DNA of 64,000 nt. Source: JACVRW01 sp963739095. Its GTDB lineage: Bacteria > Actinomycetota > Thermoleophilia > Solirubrobacterales > Thermoleophilaceae. The stretch is from NCBI GenBank assembly GCA_963739095.1, contig CAVTZF010000028.1, positions 62,001 to 126,000 on the forward strand, in the 5' to 3' direction. Positions 24,322 to 35,320 of the stretch are shown here, piece after piece. The translations under genes were made by a program, and so were the position numbers. Positions within the stretch are counted from its first letter, which is position 1. Every line of letters begins with the position of its first letter. The notes beneath the pieces are model-generated. The model was given only the letters and a program-made list of their open reading frames with translations, did no database searches and was not told the origin of the DNA.

Positions 24322-25245
24322 ATGACGGTCACGGTTGTCGGATCGATCGCTTTCGACGCGATCAAGACGCCCTTTGGCGAACGCGAGCGCATCCTCGGCG
24401 GCGCGGCCACGCATTTCTCGCTCGCGGCCGGCTTCTTCACGGACGTGCGCGTGGTCGGTCCGGTCGGCGATGACTTCGGCGATGAGGAATACGCGGTGCT
24501 GCGGGGCCGCGGCGTCAACACTGACGACATCGAGCACGTCGAGGGCGGCAGGACCTTCTTCTGGGCCGGCGAGTACGAGTACGACTTCAACACGGCGAAG
24601 ACGCTCGACACCCAGCTCAACGTGTTCGGGGACTTCCAGCCGAAGCTCTCCGAGGGCTCGCGCAACGCGGAGCTTCTGTTCCTGGCGAACATCCAGCCCG
24701 ACCTGCAGCGCCAGGTCCGCGAGCAGTCCACGGGCGCCCAGGTGGCCGGGCTCGACTCGATGAACTTCTGGATCAGGTCGGCGCGCGAGTCGCTCGTCAG
24801 GACGATCGGGATGGTCGACATCGTCTTCCTCAACGACGCCGAGCTGCGCATGCTCACCGAGGAGCCGAACCTGGTGCGCGCTACCCGCAAGGTGATGGAG
24901 ATGGGCCCGCGCGTGATCGTGGCGAAGCAGGGCGAGTACGGCGCCGCGCTCTTCACCGAGGACGGCTTCTTCGCGCTGCCCGCCTTCCCGCTCGAGACGG
25001 TCGTCGACCCGACCGGCGCGGGCGACTCGTTCGCCGGCGGCTTCCTCGGCTACCTCGACTCCGCCGGCCGCTCTCTGGACGAGAGCACGCTGCGCCGGGC
25101 CATGACGTACGGCTCGACGCTCGCCTCCTTCTGGGTCGAGGAGTTCGGCTCGGAGCGCGGCCAGCGCCTCACGCGCGAGGAGATCGACGAGCGCTACGAG
25201 AAGTTCCGCAGCATCACGACGATCGAGTCCGTCCCCACCGCGTAG
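24322..25245 (+). CDS. PfkB-family sugar or nucleoside kinase
   Basis: A 307-residue ribokinase-fold kinase. The N-terminal strand TVTVVGSIAFD and the di-Gly motif ILGGAATHFSLA near residue 30 bind substrate. The C-terminal PfkB signature DPTGAGDSFAGGFLGYLD holds the catalytic Asp and the anion hole near residue 235. The specific substrate (ribose, adenosine, fructose derivative) cannot be read. The ATG at 24322 was chosen for its box and because it starts the first beta strand. The 3' end overlaps the convergent decarboxylase gene by 32 bases. Confidence 0.9.
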   Translation: MTVTVVGSIAFDAIKTPFGERERILGGAATHFSLAAGFFTDVRVVGPVGDDFGDEEYAVLRGRGVNTDDIEHVEGGRTFFWAGEYEYDFNTAKTLDTQLNVFGDFQPKLSEGSRNAELLFLANIQPDLQRQVREQSTGAQVAGLDSMNFWIRSARESLVRTIGMVDIVFLNDAELRMLTEEPNLVRATRKVMEMGPRVIVAKQGEYGAALFTEDGFFALPAFPLETVVDPTGAGDSFAGGFLGYLDSAGRSLDESTLRRAMTYGSTLASFWVEEFGSERGQRLTREEIDERYEKFRSITTIESVPTA

Positions 25246-26428
25246 CGGCGCGCAGCACCTCGCTGACCACCAACTCCGGGTCGGCCATAGGGTTGGCCGA
25301 CACCGAGCGCAGCCGGCGCTCGCCGTCGAGCTCGGTGATCGACACGAAGCCGCGCTCCATGCCGGCGCGCAGCGCGTCGAGGTCGACGTCGCCGAGCGGC
25401 CGCCACACCACGATCCCGGTCTCCGGGCCCGAGCAGAGCTCGAGTCGCTCGTCGGCGTCGATCAGCTCGCACAGCCGTACGGCGATCTCCATGCAGCGGT
25501 CGATGCGCTCGGCGGTCCCGGAGCGCCCCCATGCGAGCAGCGTGGCCGCCAGCGGGAGCGCGGCAGCGCCGTGAGAGCCGAGCACGCCGACGTTCGGCTT
25601 CGCGAGATAGCCACTGCCGAACGAGATGGCCTCGTGCGCCCGGTCGCTGTCGGCGAACAGCACGACCGCCGACTCCTTCGGCTGGAAGAGCCACTTGTGT
25701 CCCGAGACGGCGACCGAGTCGGCCGTCTCGATGCCGTCCAGCAGGGCGGCGTGGAGCTCACTCAGGCGCAGCGGTCCGGCCCAGGCGGCATCGACGTGCC
25801 GCCAGGCGGCGTCCTCCCGGGCGCGGAGCGGCTCGACGGCGCCCGTCACGGTGGTGCCGGCGGTCAGCACCAGGGCCGCCCGCGACAGGTCGCCCGGCTC
25901 CCGAAGGGCGTCCGGGCGGTAGCGGAGCCCGAGCAGAGCGGCCGCCTTGGGCACGCTCAGGTGCGCAGCCTCCGAGGCGACCACCTCCTCGACACCGCGC
26001 AGCTCGCGCGCCGCCCAGAGCGCCGTCAGGTTCGCGACCGACGAGCCGGGCACGAGGTGCCCGCCCGACATCCCGAAGAAGGGAGCGAGCCAATCGACCA
26101 CGCGCTGCTCGAGCTCACGCGCGACCGGTGCCGTATCGGGGTGGAGCAGGTTCTGGTTGAGCGCGGCGGCCCACTGCGCGCCCGCCCAGGCGACCCACGG
26201 GGTCGGCGGATCCATGTGTGCGAGGAAGCCGGGATCGCCGAGCCGGCGCGCACCACCGACCGCCGCCGGCGCGAGCCGCTCGAGCGCGGCGAGCTCGCCG
26301 GCGCCCTCCTGGGGGAGCGCGGCCGGCAGGTCGAGCGCGGCGCCGGACGGCTCGGCCAGCTCACGCAGCAGCAGCCCGAGCGCCGCCTCGAGTCCCTCGC
26401 GATCGGCGTCGAACGACGGGTCCGTCAC
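25214..26428 (-). CDS. group II PLP-dependent decarboxylase-family enzyme
   Basis: A 404-residue fold-type I PLP enzyme related to glutamate, aromatic amino acid and aspartate decarboxylases. Landmarks are the substrate-loop region near residue 60 (DPPTPWVAWAG), GSSVANLTALWAARE near 128, a His-rich cofactor area (SEAAHLSVPKAAALLG) and the PLP lysine in VSGHKWLFQPKES near residue 245. It likely decarboxylates an amino acid; which one is not clear. GTG at 26428 is the start; the upstream 165 bp carries a palindrome that may regulate it. Confidence 0.85.
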   Translation of the reverse strand: MTDPSFDADREGLEAALGLLLRELAEPSGAALDLPAALPQEGAGELAALERLAPAAVGGARRLGDPGFLAHMDPPTPWVAWAGAQWAAALNQNLLHPDTAPVARELEQRVVDWLAPFFGMSGGHLVPGSSVANLTALWAARELRGVEEVVASEAAHLSVPKAAALLGLRYRPDALREPGDLSRAALVLTAGTTVTGAVEPLRAREDAAWRHVDAAWAGPLRLSELHAALLDGIETADSVAVSGHKWLFQPKESAVVLFADSDRAHEAISFGSGYLAKPNVGVLGSHGAAALPLAATLLAWGRSGTAERIDRCMEIAVRLCELIDADERLELCSGPETGIVVWRPLGDVDLDALRAGMERGFVSITELDGERRLRSVSANPMADPELVVSEVLRAATRWGRTRSS

Positions 26429-26511
26429 GTCCGCTCCGCTACGGCGTCGAGCTCAACGAGCCCAGTGCGCGAGACGTCGACGGCGGCCTGCACGGCCGTC
26501 AGTCTGCATTA

Positions 26512-26527
26512 GACAAATCGATTTGTC
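26512..26527. promoter_or_regulatory. 16 bp perfect palindrome, candidate operator
   Basis: GACAAATCGATTTGTC reads identically on both strands. It is unusually AT-rich for this DNA and lies in the 165 bp region between the decarboxylase gene (minus) and the small membrane protein gene (plus). A dimeric repressor site is likely. The cognate regulator is not evident in the window. Confidence 0.6.
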
Positions 26528-26579
26528 ACATGTCGCGCACCAGCGGGACGCTCAGGTAGTTGGCGGGCCTGATTCCGGG

Positions 26580-26585
26580 TACGAT
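26580..26585 (+). promoter_or_regulatory. -10 element of the 26594 gene
   Basis: TACGAT, then 8 bases, then ATG at 26594; this favours ATG over the in-frame TTG at 26591. Confidence 0.5.
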
Positions 26586-26593
26586 CCCGTTTG

Positions 26594-26869
26594 ATGCAAG
26601 GCTTCTGGGCCGTCTTCTGGCTCGCCGTGGTGTTGAAGATCCCGATCTTCGCGCTCCTCTACATCGTCTGGTGGGCGGTCAAGGATCCCCCGCTGGCGGA
26701 GGCCGACGGCCGCGACGAGGGCGGCTCGGACCGCGATCCGTGGCCGCACCCGCGCGGGCCACTGCCGCAGCCGCCGCGCCGCGGACAGCACGCCGACACG
26801 CAGCCCTCGTCCCCCGCCCGCGTGCGCAGCGCTCGCGGCCGTCGGCGCGTGCCGGCCGGCCACAAGTAG
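26594..26869 (+). CDS. small single-pass membrane protein
   Basis: A 91-residue protein with one strong hydrophobic helix at about 4-29 (GFWAVFWLAVVLKIPIFALLYIVWWAV) and a Pro/Arg/Gly-rich cytoplasmic-type tail. No family assigned. It is a short monocistronic unit with a palindrome about 60 bases upstream. Function unknown; the tail is basic and disordered. Confidence 0.6.
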   Translation: MQGFWAVFWLAVVLKIPIFALLYIVWWAVKDPPLAEADGRDEGGSDRDPWPHPRGPLPQPPRRGQHADTQPSSPARVRSARGRRRVPAGHK

Positions 26870-26876
26870 CGGGCCC

Positions 26877-27110
26877 TCAGCGCGAGGGTGGGTAGCCGAG
26901 CCGCTCGGCGCCCTTCGGACGCCGGCGCATCTCATAGGTCGCGCAGCGCCGGTGGACCACCGTTTCACCGCGCAGGCGCATGAGCTCCTCGCCGGGGCCG
27001 ATGCCGCGGCCGCAGACGAGGCAGACCGGCCTGCGACCGCGCGGCGAGCCCATCACGCTGATGATGCTGTCGAGGAGCGGAGCCATCTCCAAACAGCTTC
27101 GGGCCCGCAT
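26877..27110 (-). CDS. small zinc-ribbon-like hypothetical protein
   Basis: A 77-residue protein with a Cys-x2-Cys pair in PVCLVCGRGIGPGE and a His-x2-Cys in VHRRCATY, a spacing suitable for one zinc ion. The C-terminus is basic (RRRPKGAERLGYPPSR). No family recognised. The start at 27110 is chosen because GGGAGGA lies 5 bases upstream, a clear Shine-Dalgarno; ATG at 27086 is the alternative. Confidence 0.6.
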   Translation of the reverse strand: MRARSCLEMAPLLDSIISVMGSPRGRRPVCLVCGRGIGPGEELMRLRGETVVHRRCATYEMRRRPKGAERLGYPPSR

Positions 27111-27153
27111 CCCGTCCTCCCGTGACAAGGCCGTGAACCTCCCCATGTTCCGG

Positions 27154-27159
27154 TAGCTT
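27154..27159 (+). promoter_or_regulatory. -10 element of the 27168 gene
   Basis: TAGCTT, then 8 bases, then GTG at 27168. Confidence 0.5.
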
Positions 27160-27167
27160 TCGCCGCC

Positions 27168-27398
27168 GTGAACGCCTTTCACGTGTGCGGGATCATCCTC
27201 GCCCTCTGGGCCCTGCTCGTGACATTCATCGGGGTCACGCGTGAGGACTTCCCCGCGACCGACGGCGCCGCGCGCGCGGTGGCGGCGATCTCGATCGTGC
27301 TCACGCTCGCCGCCATCGGGAGCGGCATCTACGTCGCCGCAACAGAGGAGCACGAGGGCGGCGAGGTCGAGCAAACCGGCCTGCTTCTGCCACTCTGA
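27168..27398 (+). CDS. small membrane protein
   Basis: A 76-residue protein with two hydrophobic helices, at about 4-24 (FHVCGIILALWALLVTFIGV) and 38-58 (VAAISIVLTLAAIGSGIYVAA), and a Glu-rich C-terminus. The hairpin topology suggests both ends on the same side. No family assigned. It has its own -10 box and is followed 4 bases later by the PRC-barrel-like gene, so they may be co-transcribed. Confidence 0.6.
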   Translation: MNAFHVCGIILALWALLVTFIGVTREDFPATDGAARAVAAISIVLTLAAIGSGIYVAATEEHEGGEVEQTGLLLPL

Positions 27399-27402
27399 GG
27401 TC

Positions 27403-27729
27403 ATGGCCCCGATCGAAGACGATGGCGTTGCTGTCCACTACACAGCGCTGCAGCCCGGGACAAGGGTGGTCAGCTCAGACGGCGAGGAGGTCGGCAACGT
27501 CGTGCGCGTGCTCGACAACTACCGCGAGCACATCTTCGACGGGCTCGTGATCCGCGGATCGGACGGCGTGGAGCGGTTCGTGGATGCCCCCGAGGTCGCG
27601 CGCACGGCCGAGCGCGCCGTGACGCTCACCATCACCGCCGCTCAGGTGGCACAGCTCGGGCCGCCCGAGGAGGGGCCGGACGTGAGCGGCTCGGTCAAGC
27701 GGCTGTTCGGCGGGTTTCGGCGCCGCTGA
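27403..27729 (+). CDS. PRC-barrel-like (DUF2171-type) protein
   Basis: A 108-residue protein whose core, GTRVVSSDGEEVGNVVRVLD followed by FDGLVIRG, has the beta-strand pattern of PRC-barrel/DUF2171 proteins. These bind RNA or protein partners, or are found in stress responses. A short basic C-terminal tail follows. It starts 4 bases after the preceding small gene. Its last 35 bases overlap the convergent PHP-glycosyltransferase gene. Confidence 0.65.
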   Translation: MAPIEDDGVAVHYTALQPGTRVVSSDGEEVGNVVRVLDNYREHIFDGLVIRGSDGVERFVDAPEVARTAERAVTLTITAAQVAQLGPPEEGPDVSGSVKRLFGGFRRR

Positions 27730-29969
27730 GCGCATCCGCGCCGAGCGCGCGCCGGTAGCCCTCGGCGAGCTGGTCGAGCGCGTGCTCCCAGGTACGGTCG
27801 CCGACCGACGCGAGCGCGTCGGCAGCGAGCCGGCGACGCAGTTCCGGGAAGCGCGCGAGCTCGGTGACCGTCGCCGCGAGCGCCTGCGCGTCCGCAGGGC
27901 AGAGGCGACCCGTGCGGCCGTCCTCGATCAGCGACCGCGGCCCGCCCTCGGCGACGGCGACGACCGGCAGGCCGCTCGCCTGCGCCTCGATCACGACCTG
28001 GCCGAACGTGTCGGTGCGACTGACGAACAGGAAGATGTCGGCGCTCGCGTATGCACGGGCGAGCTCCTCGGCCTCGAGCCAGCCGAGGAACGTCGCGTGG
28101 GGCCGAGCCGCTCGCGCAGCGCCTCTTCCTCGGGGCCGCCGCCCGCGAGCACCAGGTGCAGGCGCGGGTCGGCGGCGCGCGCAGCGAGGAACGAGTCCGC
28201 CAGCAGGTCGACCCCCTTCTCGATCGTGAGCCTCCCCGCGTACAGGACGGTCAGCTCGCCGGGGAGCGAACCGGGTCGCGCAGCGCCGGGTCGAAGCGCC
28301 GCACGTCGACGCCGCGCTCCCAGCGGCCGATGCGCTCAGCGGGAACGCCGAGTGCCCGCAGCGATTCGTCTGCCGCCTCGCTCGGCGAGAGGACGATCTG
28401 ACACTGGCCGTAGAGCGCAGCCAGCGCCATGTCCATCCCCGCCCGCAGCCGCGCGTCGCCGGAGCGCAGCCCGGCGTAGGCACCGAGCTCCGTGTGGTGG
28501 GACGCCGCCAACGGCAGGTCCATGATCCGGGCGATGAGTGCGGCAGCGACCCCGGCCGGGCCGGGGGAGCAAAGATGCACGAGGTCGTAGCGCCCCTCCG
28601 CGAGCGCCTCGACGGCGGCGTGGAGGCTCGGAACTCCGACGCGCAGGCCCTCGTAGAACGGCACATCGACCTCCGCCACGGCGGGCAGCCGACGGTCGAC
28701 CTTGGGGTCGGTGCCGATCACCTCGACCTCGAAGCCGGGCACGCCGCGCTCGCGCAGCTCGTCGAGCGTGTGGGTCACCCCGTGCATCGAGCTCACGCCG
28801 TCGGCGACGAGCGCGACGCGCAGTGGCTCCTGCTCGCGGCCCAGGAGCTTGCCCTTCTCGCGTCCGAGGAAGGCGGCGGCCGGCACATACGGGATCGCGG
28901 GGATGCAGGCGGAGAAGACGGCCGCGGCGGCCGCCGGCGCGGCGGCATCGAGATCGCCGGCCGCGCCGACCACCCGCTCGACCGCGTCGCGCAGCCTGCG
29001 CTCGTGCGCGCGGCAGGCGCGGCGAAAGAGGTCGGCGTGCGCGAAGCCGTCCTGCTGCATCCAGGCGAGCAGCTCCACCTCCGAGGTCTCGAGCCCGAGC
29101 GAGTCGAGCCACGAGCGCAGCAGGGCGCGGGCGTCGCCCGGGCAGAGATCGGCCGCGATCGCGCCGGAGCGCGCGTCGCCCTGGCTCATCACGCGCTCGA
29201 CGATGCGCAGCACGACGCGTGGGTCGGGCGCCTCGCAGCCGTCGCCGCGGCCGAGCGCCCGGACCGCCAGCGCCATCGCGGCGTGCGCCCACTTGGCGGC
29301 GCTGCCCTGCTCGCCGCGGGCGACCGCGTCACCGCGGCGCAGCCGGCGTAGAAACTCTTCCGGAGTCGAAGCGGGCGGCGTCTCGGTCCAGGTCCGCCCG
29401 ATGTCGACTCCGGCATGGTCGTCCGACCCGCCGACGCCGGCGCCACCGTGGGTTTCGATGTAGATGGCGGCCGGCATGTTCAGCTCGCGCGCCCGGGAGC
29501 CGTTGCGGGTCTCCCAGACGGGGAACAGGCGCGCGAGCCGGCGGCGGTGGCGCGCCGTGAGCGGCGCGGCGACCGCATAGAACGGATGGGCCAGGGCGCA
29601 CGCGATCCCGTTCCCGTGCAGGTACTCGGCCACGCCGTCGACGTCGCCCGCGTGCGCCTGCAGCCAGTCGTGGTCCTCCGGCGTGATGCCCCAGCAGAGG
29701 ATGTGGACCGCCTGCGGCTCGCCACGGAAGCCGGCGGTGAGCTCGGAGACAAAGTCCGGACGGTCGGCGATCTCGAGGACGCCGGAGATGGTGTCGTGGT
29801 CTGTGATCGTCACGAAGTCCATGCCGCGCCGGCGGGCGAGCGCATAGACCTCCTCCGGCGGGGTGGCGCACTCGGGCAGTCCGAGCGCCCGCTGGACACC
29901 GAGCCGCGACTCCTGGGAGGCGGACGAGTGGCAGTGCAGGTCCGCCCTGGTGACCGGCGTGGGGATCAT
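27695..29969 (-). pseudogene. PHP domain-GT4 glycosyltransferase fusion, frameshifted
   Basis: One protein of about 755 residues. The N-terminal PHP phosphoesterase-like domain has ADLHCHSSAS, TITDHDTI, ALAHPFY and GGSDDHAGVD metal motifs. In the same open frame a GT-B glycosyltransferase N-lobe follows (LRVALVADGVSSMHGV, DLVHLCSPGPAG, AASHHTELG). The C-lobe, with GELTVLYAGRLTIEKGVD, is shifted at about 28262, and again near 28103 before HATFLGWLEAEELARAYASADIFLF. Both breaks are one-base losses in C runs, so a sequencing error is possible. The start is ATG at 29969. Family GT4 enzymes add sugars to lipids or glycans. Confidence 0.75.
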
Positions 29970-30047
29970 CTGCGAGCAAGATTCGCCTGCAACAGGCGGG
30001 TTTCGGTTACCGACGGGCGAACCTCGCGTGACGGCCCTGTGAACCGT

Positions 30048-30053
30048 TAGCCT
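30048..30053 (+). promoter_or_regulatory. -10 element of the GNAT gene
   Basis: TAGCCT, then 7 bases, then GTG at 30061. Confidence 0.55.
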
Positions 30054-30060
30054 CGCTCGC

Positions 30061-30573
30061 GTGGCCGCCGTGAGCTTCAGGACCTCGACGCCCGAGGACG
30101 CCGGCGAAATCGCGCACACACTCGACCTCGCCTTCGACGGCTACCGCGACATCGCTCCGCCCGGCTGGTCGCCGCCGCCGGTCGAGGAGGAGCCGATCAG
30201 GGTGCGCTTGCGAAACCCGGCCGTCTGGTGCCAGGTGGCGGAGGCCGATGGCGGGCTCGTGGGCCATGTCGCCCTCATCCCGGCGTCGCTGCACTCGAGC
30301 TACCCCATCGACGACCCGACGCTCGCGCACCTGTGGCAGATGTTCGTCCGCCGCGAGCACTGGGGCAGCGGCATCGCCACGACGCTGCATGCCGCGGTGG
30401 TCGAGGAGGCGCGCCGCCGCGGCTACACGGCGTTCCGCCTCTACACGCCAGCCGGCCAGCTGCGCGCCCGCGGCTTCTACGAGCGCGAGGGCTGGCGAAG
30501 CGTCGGCGACGCGTTCGCGGAGGAATTCATCGGCGGCATGGAGCTGATCGAGTACCGGCTCCCGCTCACCTGA
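30061..30573 (+). CDS. GNAT-family N-acetyltransferase
   Basis: A 170-residue acetyltransferase. The acetyl-CoA motif A is visible as LWQMFVRREHWGSGIATTLHAA near residue 88-108, with the pyrophosphate-binding loop RREHWGSG, followed by motif B GYTAFRLYTPAG and RGFYEREGW. Substrate unknown. The GTG start is supported by TAGCCT. Confidence 0.85.
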   Translation: MAAVSFRTSTPEDAGEIAHTLDLAFDGYRDIAPPGWSPPPVEEEPIRVRLRNPAVWCQVAEADGGLVGHVALIPASLHSSYPIDDPTLAHLWQMFVRREHWGSGIATTLHAAVVEEARRRGYTAFRLYTPAGQLRARGFYEREGWRSVGDAFAEEFIGGMELIEYRLPLT

Positions 30574-30625
30574 CTTTCACTCGATTTCAACAGGACGCGC
30601 GCGCTCCTCTGCCACAAGAGGGGTC

Positions 30626-32802
30626 ATGTCCGACCCGCTCGTGCTGGAGCGCGGGCCCCTGCGCGTGACGGTTGGCCTCGATCCGCTGGCGATCGAGATC
30701 CGGCGCGGGCGGCGGCTGATCAGGGAGCTGCGGCTGTGGGCCGCCGGCGGCGAGTCGCGCGACCAGTTCGTGCAGCTGACCGAGGGCGTGCTCGCCGCCG
30801 AGGAGCTCGAGCGGCCGGTGCGGTTCGGCCGGGCCGAGCGCAGCGGCAGCACGTTCAGCGGTGAGCTCGGCGAGGTCCGCGTCGAGCTCGAGGACGAGCG
30901 TGTGCTGATCGAGTTCCAGCCGGTCCCGGGGACATTCCGGATCGGGGCCGAGTGGGAGGCGCGCTCGGGTGAGCGATTCAGCGGGCTCGGAGCGCGCCAC
31001 GGCGAGCAGGTCGAGCAGACCGGCCGGCACGTGCGACTCGGGGCCGACCGCCGCTACACGGGGCCCGACTGCCCGCCGGACATGCTCGACGTCGGCGGCA
31101 TCCCGCAGGGCGACTACGCGCCCGTGCCGTGGCTGATTGCGAGCCGCGGCTACGCGCTCTGGCTAGAGACCGAGGGCGATGGCGCGAGAGTTCGACCTCG
31201 GCCATCGCGTCGGCGTCTCGGCGCGGGCGGCCGCCGGGCCGTTTCGCCTGCACGTCGTCTGCGACCCCACTCCCGCCGGGCGCCTGCGCCGCTTCCTGCG
31301 CCTCACGGGCCTGCCGCCGCTGCTGCCGGAGTGGGGCTACGGCCACTGGAAGTCGCGCGACGTCTACGAACACCAGCGCGACGTCGAGGACGACTTCGAC
31401 GGCTACCGCCGGCACGGCATACCGCTCGACGCGCTCGTGCTCGACTCACCCTGGGAGACGCAATACAACACCTGGGAGCCGAACCCGCACCAGTTCCCGG
31501 ACTTCGAGGGGATGGTCGCGCGCTTTCGTGGAGCCGGCGTGCGCACGGTCGTCTGGGTCACGCCCTGGGTGAACCTCGAGTCGCGCGACGGGCAACACCC
31601 GCCCGATCCCGACTCCGAGCGCCTGCACGGCGAGCCCGCCTCGAACTACGAGGCCGCCGCCGAGGCGGGCCACTTCGTCCGGAGAGCAGGACGGCACGCC
31701 ACACGTGGCGCGCTGGTGGATGGGCACTGGATCGCCGGTCGACTTCACCTCGGCCGCCGCTGAGGAGTGGTGGCGCGAGCAGGCCAAGCGCGTGCTGAGC
31801 ATGGGCGTCGAGGGCATCAAGGCGGACGACGGCGAGGGCTGGTACTACCCGCCCGAGGTGTCGTTCGCGGACGGCCGCAACGGCGCGCAGGCGGCGTGGG
31901 CGCTCGGGCTGCTCTACCGGCGCTCGATGCAGCGGGCTCTCGACGAGGTCCACCCCGGCAGCGGCGTCCTCTTCGGGCGGCCCGGCTGGACGGGTCAGCA
32001 GGCGGTCGGGATCACCTGGGGCGGCGACCAGCCGTCCGACTTCTGGTCCCTCGAGACGCTCGTGGCCGCGACGATCACCGCCGCCGCGAGCGGCTTCTCG
32101 AACTGGTCGCACGACGTGGGCGGCTACCTGGGCGAGCGGCTCGTCGCGCGCTGCCCCAAGGAGCTGCTGCTGCGCTGGGTGCAGTTCGGCTGCTTCACGC
32201 CGCTGATGCAGGCGCACGGGCGCTTCCCGCAGGAGGCCTGGACCTACGACGACGAGACGCTGCGCGTGTACCGCGAGTACGTCCTCCTGCACGAGCGGCT
32301 CGTGCCCTACGTGCGCTCCGCAGCCGCCACGGCGGCCCGCGCGGGTCTGCCGATCGTGCGGCCGCTGTTCCTGTCGGACGCCGCCGACGAGCGCGGTTGG
32401 GCGCTGGCCGACCAGTATGGCTACGGCCCGGCGCTCTGGGTCGCGCCGGTGCTCGAGCGCGGCGCCCGCGAGCGCGAGGTGTCGCTGCCGCGAGGCGAGT
32501 GGATCGACTTCTGGAGCGGTGAGCGCGTGCGGGGTGGCGGCGAGGTCCTGGCGCCGGCGCGGCTCGACCGGATACCCGTCTACGTGCGCGCCGGCTCGAT
32601 CGTCGTGACCCACCCGGCCGAGCACGTGGCGCGAGGACTCGGCGACACGCTGGAGCGCGAGCGCCCACTCGAGGCGACGCTATGGGGCACGCCGCCGCTG
32701 GGGCGAACTGCGGTGCGGCTCGCCGAGGGCACGCGCATCGGCTGGGAGCGCGGGCGCTGGTCGGTCAGCCCGGCGCGCGATGTCAGCTTCGCCGAGCGCT
32801 AG
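30626..32802 (+). pseudogene. glycoside hydrolase family 31 alpha-glucosidase/xylosidase, frameshifted
   Basis: Three frame segments make one GH31 protein of about 725 residues. The first (from ATG 30626) has the N-terminal beta-domain (RFSGLGARHGE, GGIPQGDYAPVPW). A shift near 31184 leads to LPEWGYGHWKSRDVY and DALVLDSPW. A shift near 31690 leads to MGTGSPVDFTS, the nucleophile region VEGIKADDGEG and WGGDQPSDFW with the acid/base Asp. Each break fits one small indel. GH31 enzymes release alpha-linked glucose or xylose. No signal peptide, so the enzyme would be intracellular. ATG has AGAGGGG upstream. Confidence 0.78.
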
Positions 32803-32806
32803 TCAT

Positions 32807-33340
32807 CTAGCTCTTCAGCGCGAGCGTGTCGATCGCCATGTCACAGCCTTCCTCGAGCTCCTCGCGCCCGTCCGGGACCGACTGGCAGTTGATGAAGTAC
32901 TCCTTGTCGCCGTCGAATACGGCCACGATCGTGCTGCGCCCGTCCTCGGGCTGCTGGAGCCGGTCGATCTCGTAGCGGAACGCGACGGGGGCGCCGACAT
33001 CGATGCGCCGGCCACTCACCTCGGTGCCGGCGAGCCGGCTCAGAACCTTGTCGAGCTCCGTCTTGACGGCGTCGGCCAGCTCTGGCGTGACCGTGCGGTT
33101 GAGGCCGTAGCGCTGCACGAAGATCGCGTTGTCCTTGGACAGCGCGAGCGCGACCGACTCCTCCGCGTTGCCCTGGCTCTCCTCGGTCCTCACGTCGGTG
33201 GTGCGCTCGAAGTTGCCGGGATACTCGAACGTGATCGCGAAGCCGTCCTCGTCGAAGGTCTTCGGCTCATCCGAGCCGCAGCCCACGCCGGCCGCGACGG
33301 CAACGGCGACCAGCGCGAGCGCGGCGAACCGCCTACTCAC
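32807..33340 (-). CDS. lipoprotein of unknown function
   Basis: A 177-residue exported lipoprotein. The signal peptide MSRRFAALALVAVAVAAGVG precedes a lipobox Cys near residue 21 (GVGCGSDE). The mature domain (FDEDGFAITFEYPGNFE, then YEIDRLQQPEDG) has the alternating strand pattern seen in PsbP/LpqN-like folds. A Cys pair (INCQSV, EGCDMA) may form a disulfide. It follows the PPOX gene with an 8-base overlap. Confidence 0.65.
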   Translation of the reverse strand: MSRRFAALALVAVAVAAGVGCGSDEPKTFDEDGFAITFEYPGNFERTTDVRTEESQGNAEESVALALSKDNAIFVQRYGLNRTVTPELADAVKTELDKVLSRLAGTEVSGRRIDVGAPVAFRYEIDRLQQPEDGRSTIVAVFDGDKEYFINCQSVPDGREELEEGCDMAIDTLALKS

Positions 33341-33815
33341 CGTCCCGCCAGTAACGCTCGTAGAAGCGACCCGCCGCCGCGTCCTCGTTGGTCAGCACCA
33401 TCACGCGCCAAGGGTCGAGCCGCAGGACCGAGAAGACGCCGCCGAGCGGCCCGTCCTTCCAGGGCGCCATGTTGGCGGGGTCGTAGCCGAGCGGCGGTTC
33501 GGCCTCCAGGTAGAGGTTCCAGACACGCTCGCGCTCGTCGTCGGCCCACGACGCGCGGCACTCGGCGTGGGCGGTCTCCTGCTTGGGCGACCAGTAGGCG
33601 AGCGACACGTGCGGGTTGGCGGCGAGGTGCTGCGACTTGAGCGACGAGCGGCTCGTTCCGATCCAGCCGACCGGCTGGCCGTCGACGACCTCCCAGTACG
33701 GGTGGAGGATGCGCGTGCGCGGGCGGCCCTCGCTGTCGACCGTTGCGACGGTGGCCCAGACCACGTCAGAGGTGATCCTCAGGAAATCCGCCTCGATGCT
33801 CGCGAAGCTCGGCAC
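33333..33815 (-). CDS. pyridoxamine 5'-phosphate oxidase-fold flavoprotein
   Basis: A 160-residue split-barrel protein. The FMN-binding region is visible in ATVDSEGRPRTRILHPYWE and PVGWIGTSRSS. The conserved WKDGPLGGVFSVLRLDPWRV marks the C-terminal part. Without the dimer-closing motifs of PdxH it is more likely an F420- or FMN-dependent reductase or pyridoxamine-oxidase-like protein. Start GTG at 33815. It is the first gene of a two-gene operon with the lipoprotein. Confidence 0.78.
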   Translation of the reverse strand: MPSFASIEADFLRITSDVVWATVATVDSEGRPRTRILHPYWEVVDGQPVGWIGTSRSSLKSQHLAANPHVSLAYWSPKQETAHAECRASWADDERERVWNLYLEAEPPLGYDPANMAPWKDGPLGGVFSVLRLDPWRVMVLTNEDAAAGRFYERYWRDGE

Positions 33816-33879
33816 GCGTCGGAGTATGCCTTTCCGTCAAAATCGGGAATGGAGAACGACCAGAGCTTTGAGGAGAGAG

Positions 33880-35268
<1,389 letters not shown>

Positions 35269-35320
35269 GAGTGGCGAAAACGCGAATCCTGTTTTAGCGT
35301 CGTCCGATTGTCACGTAAGA

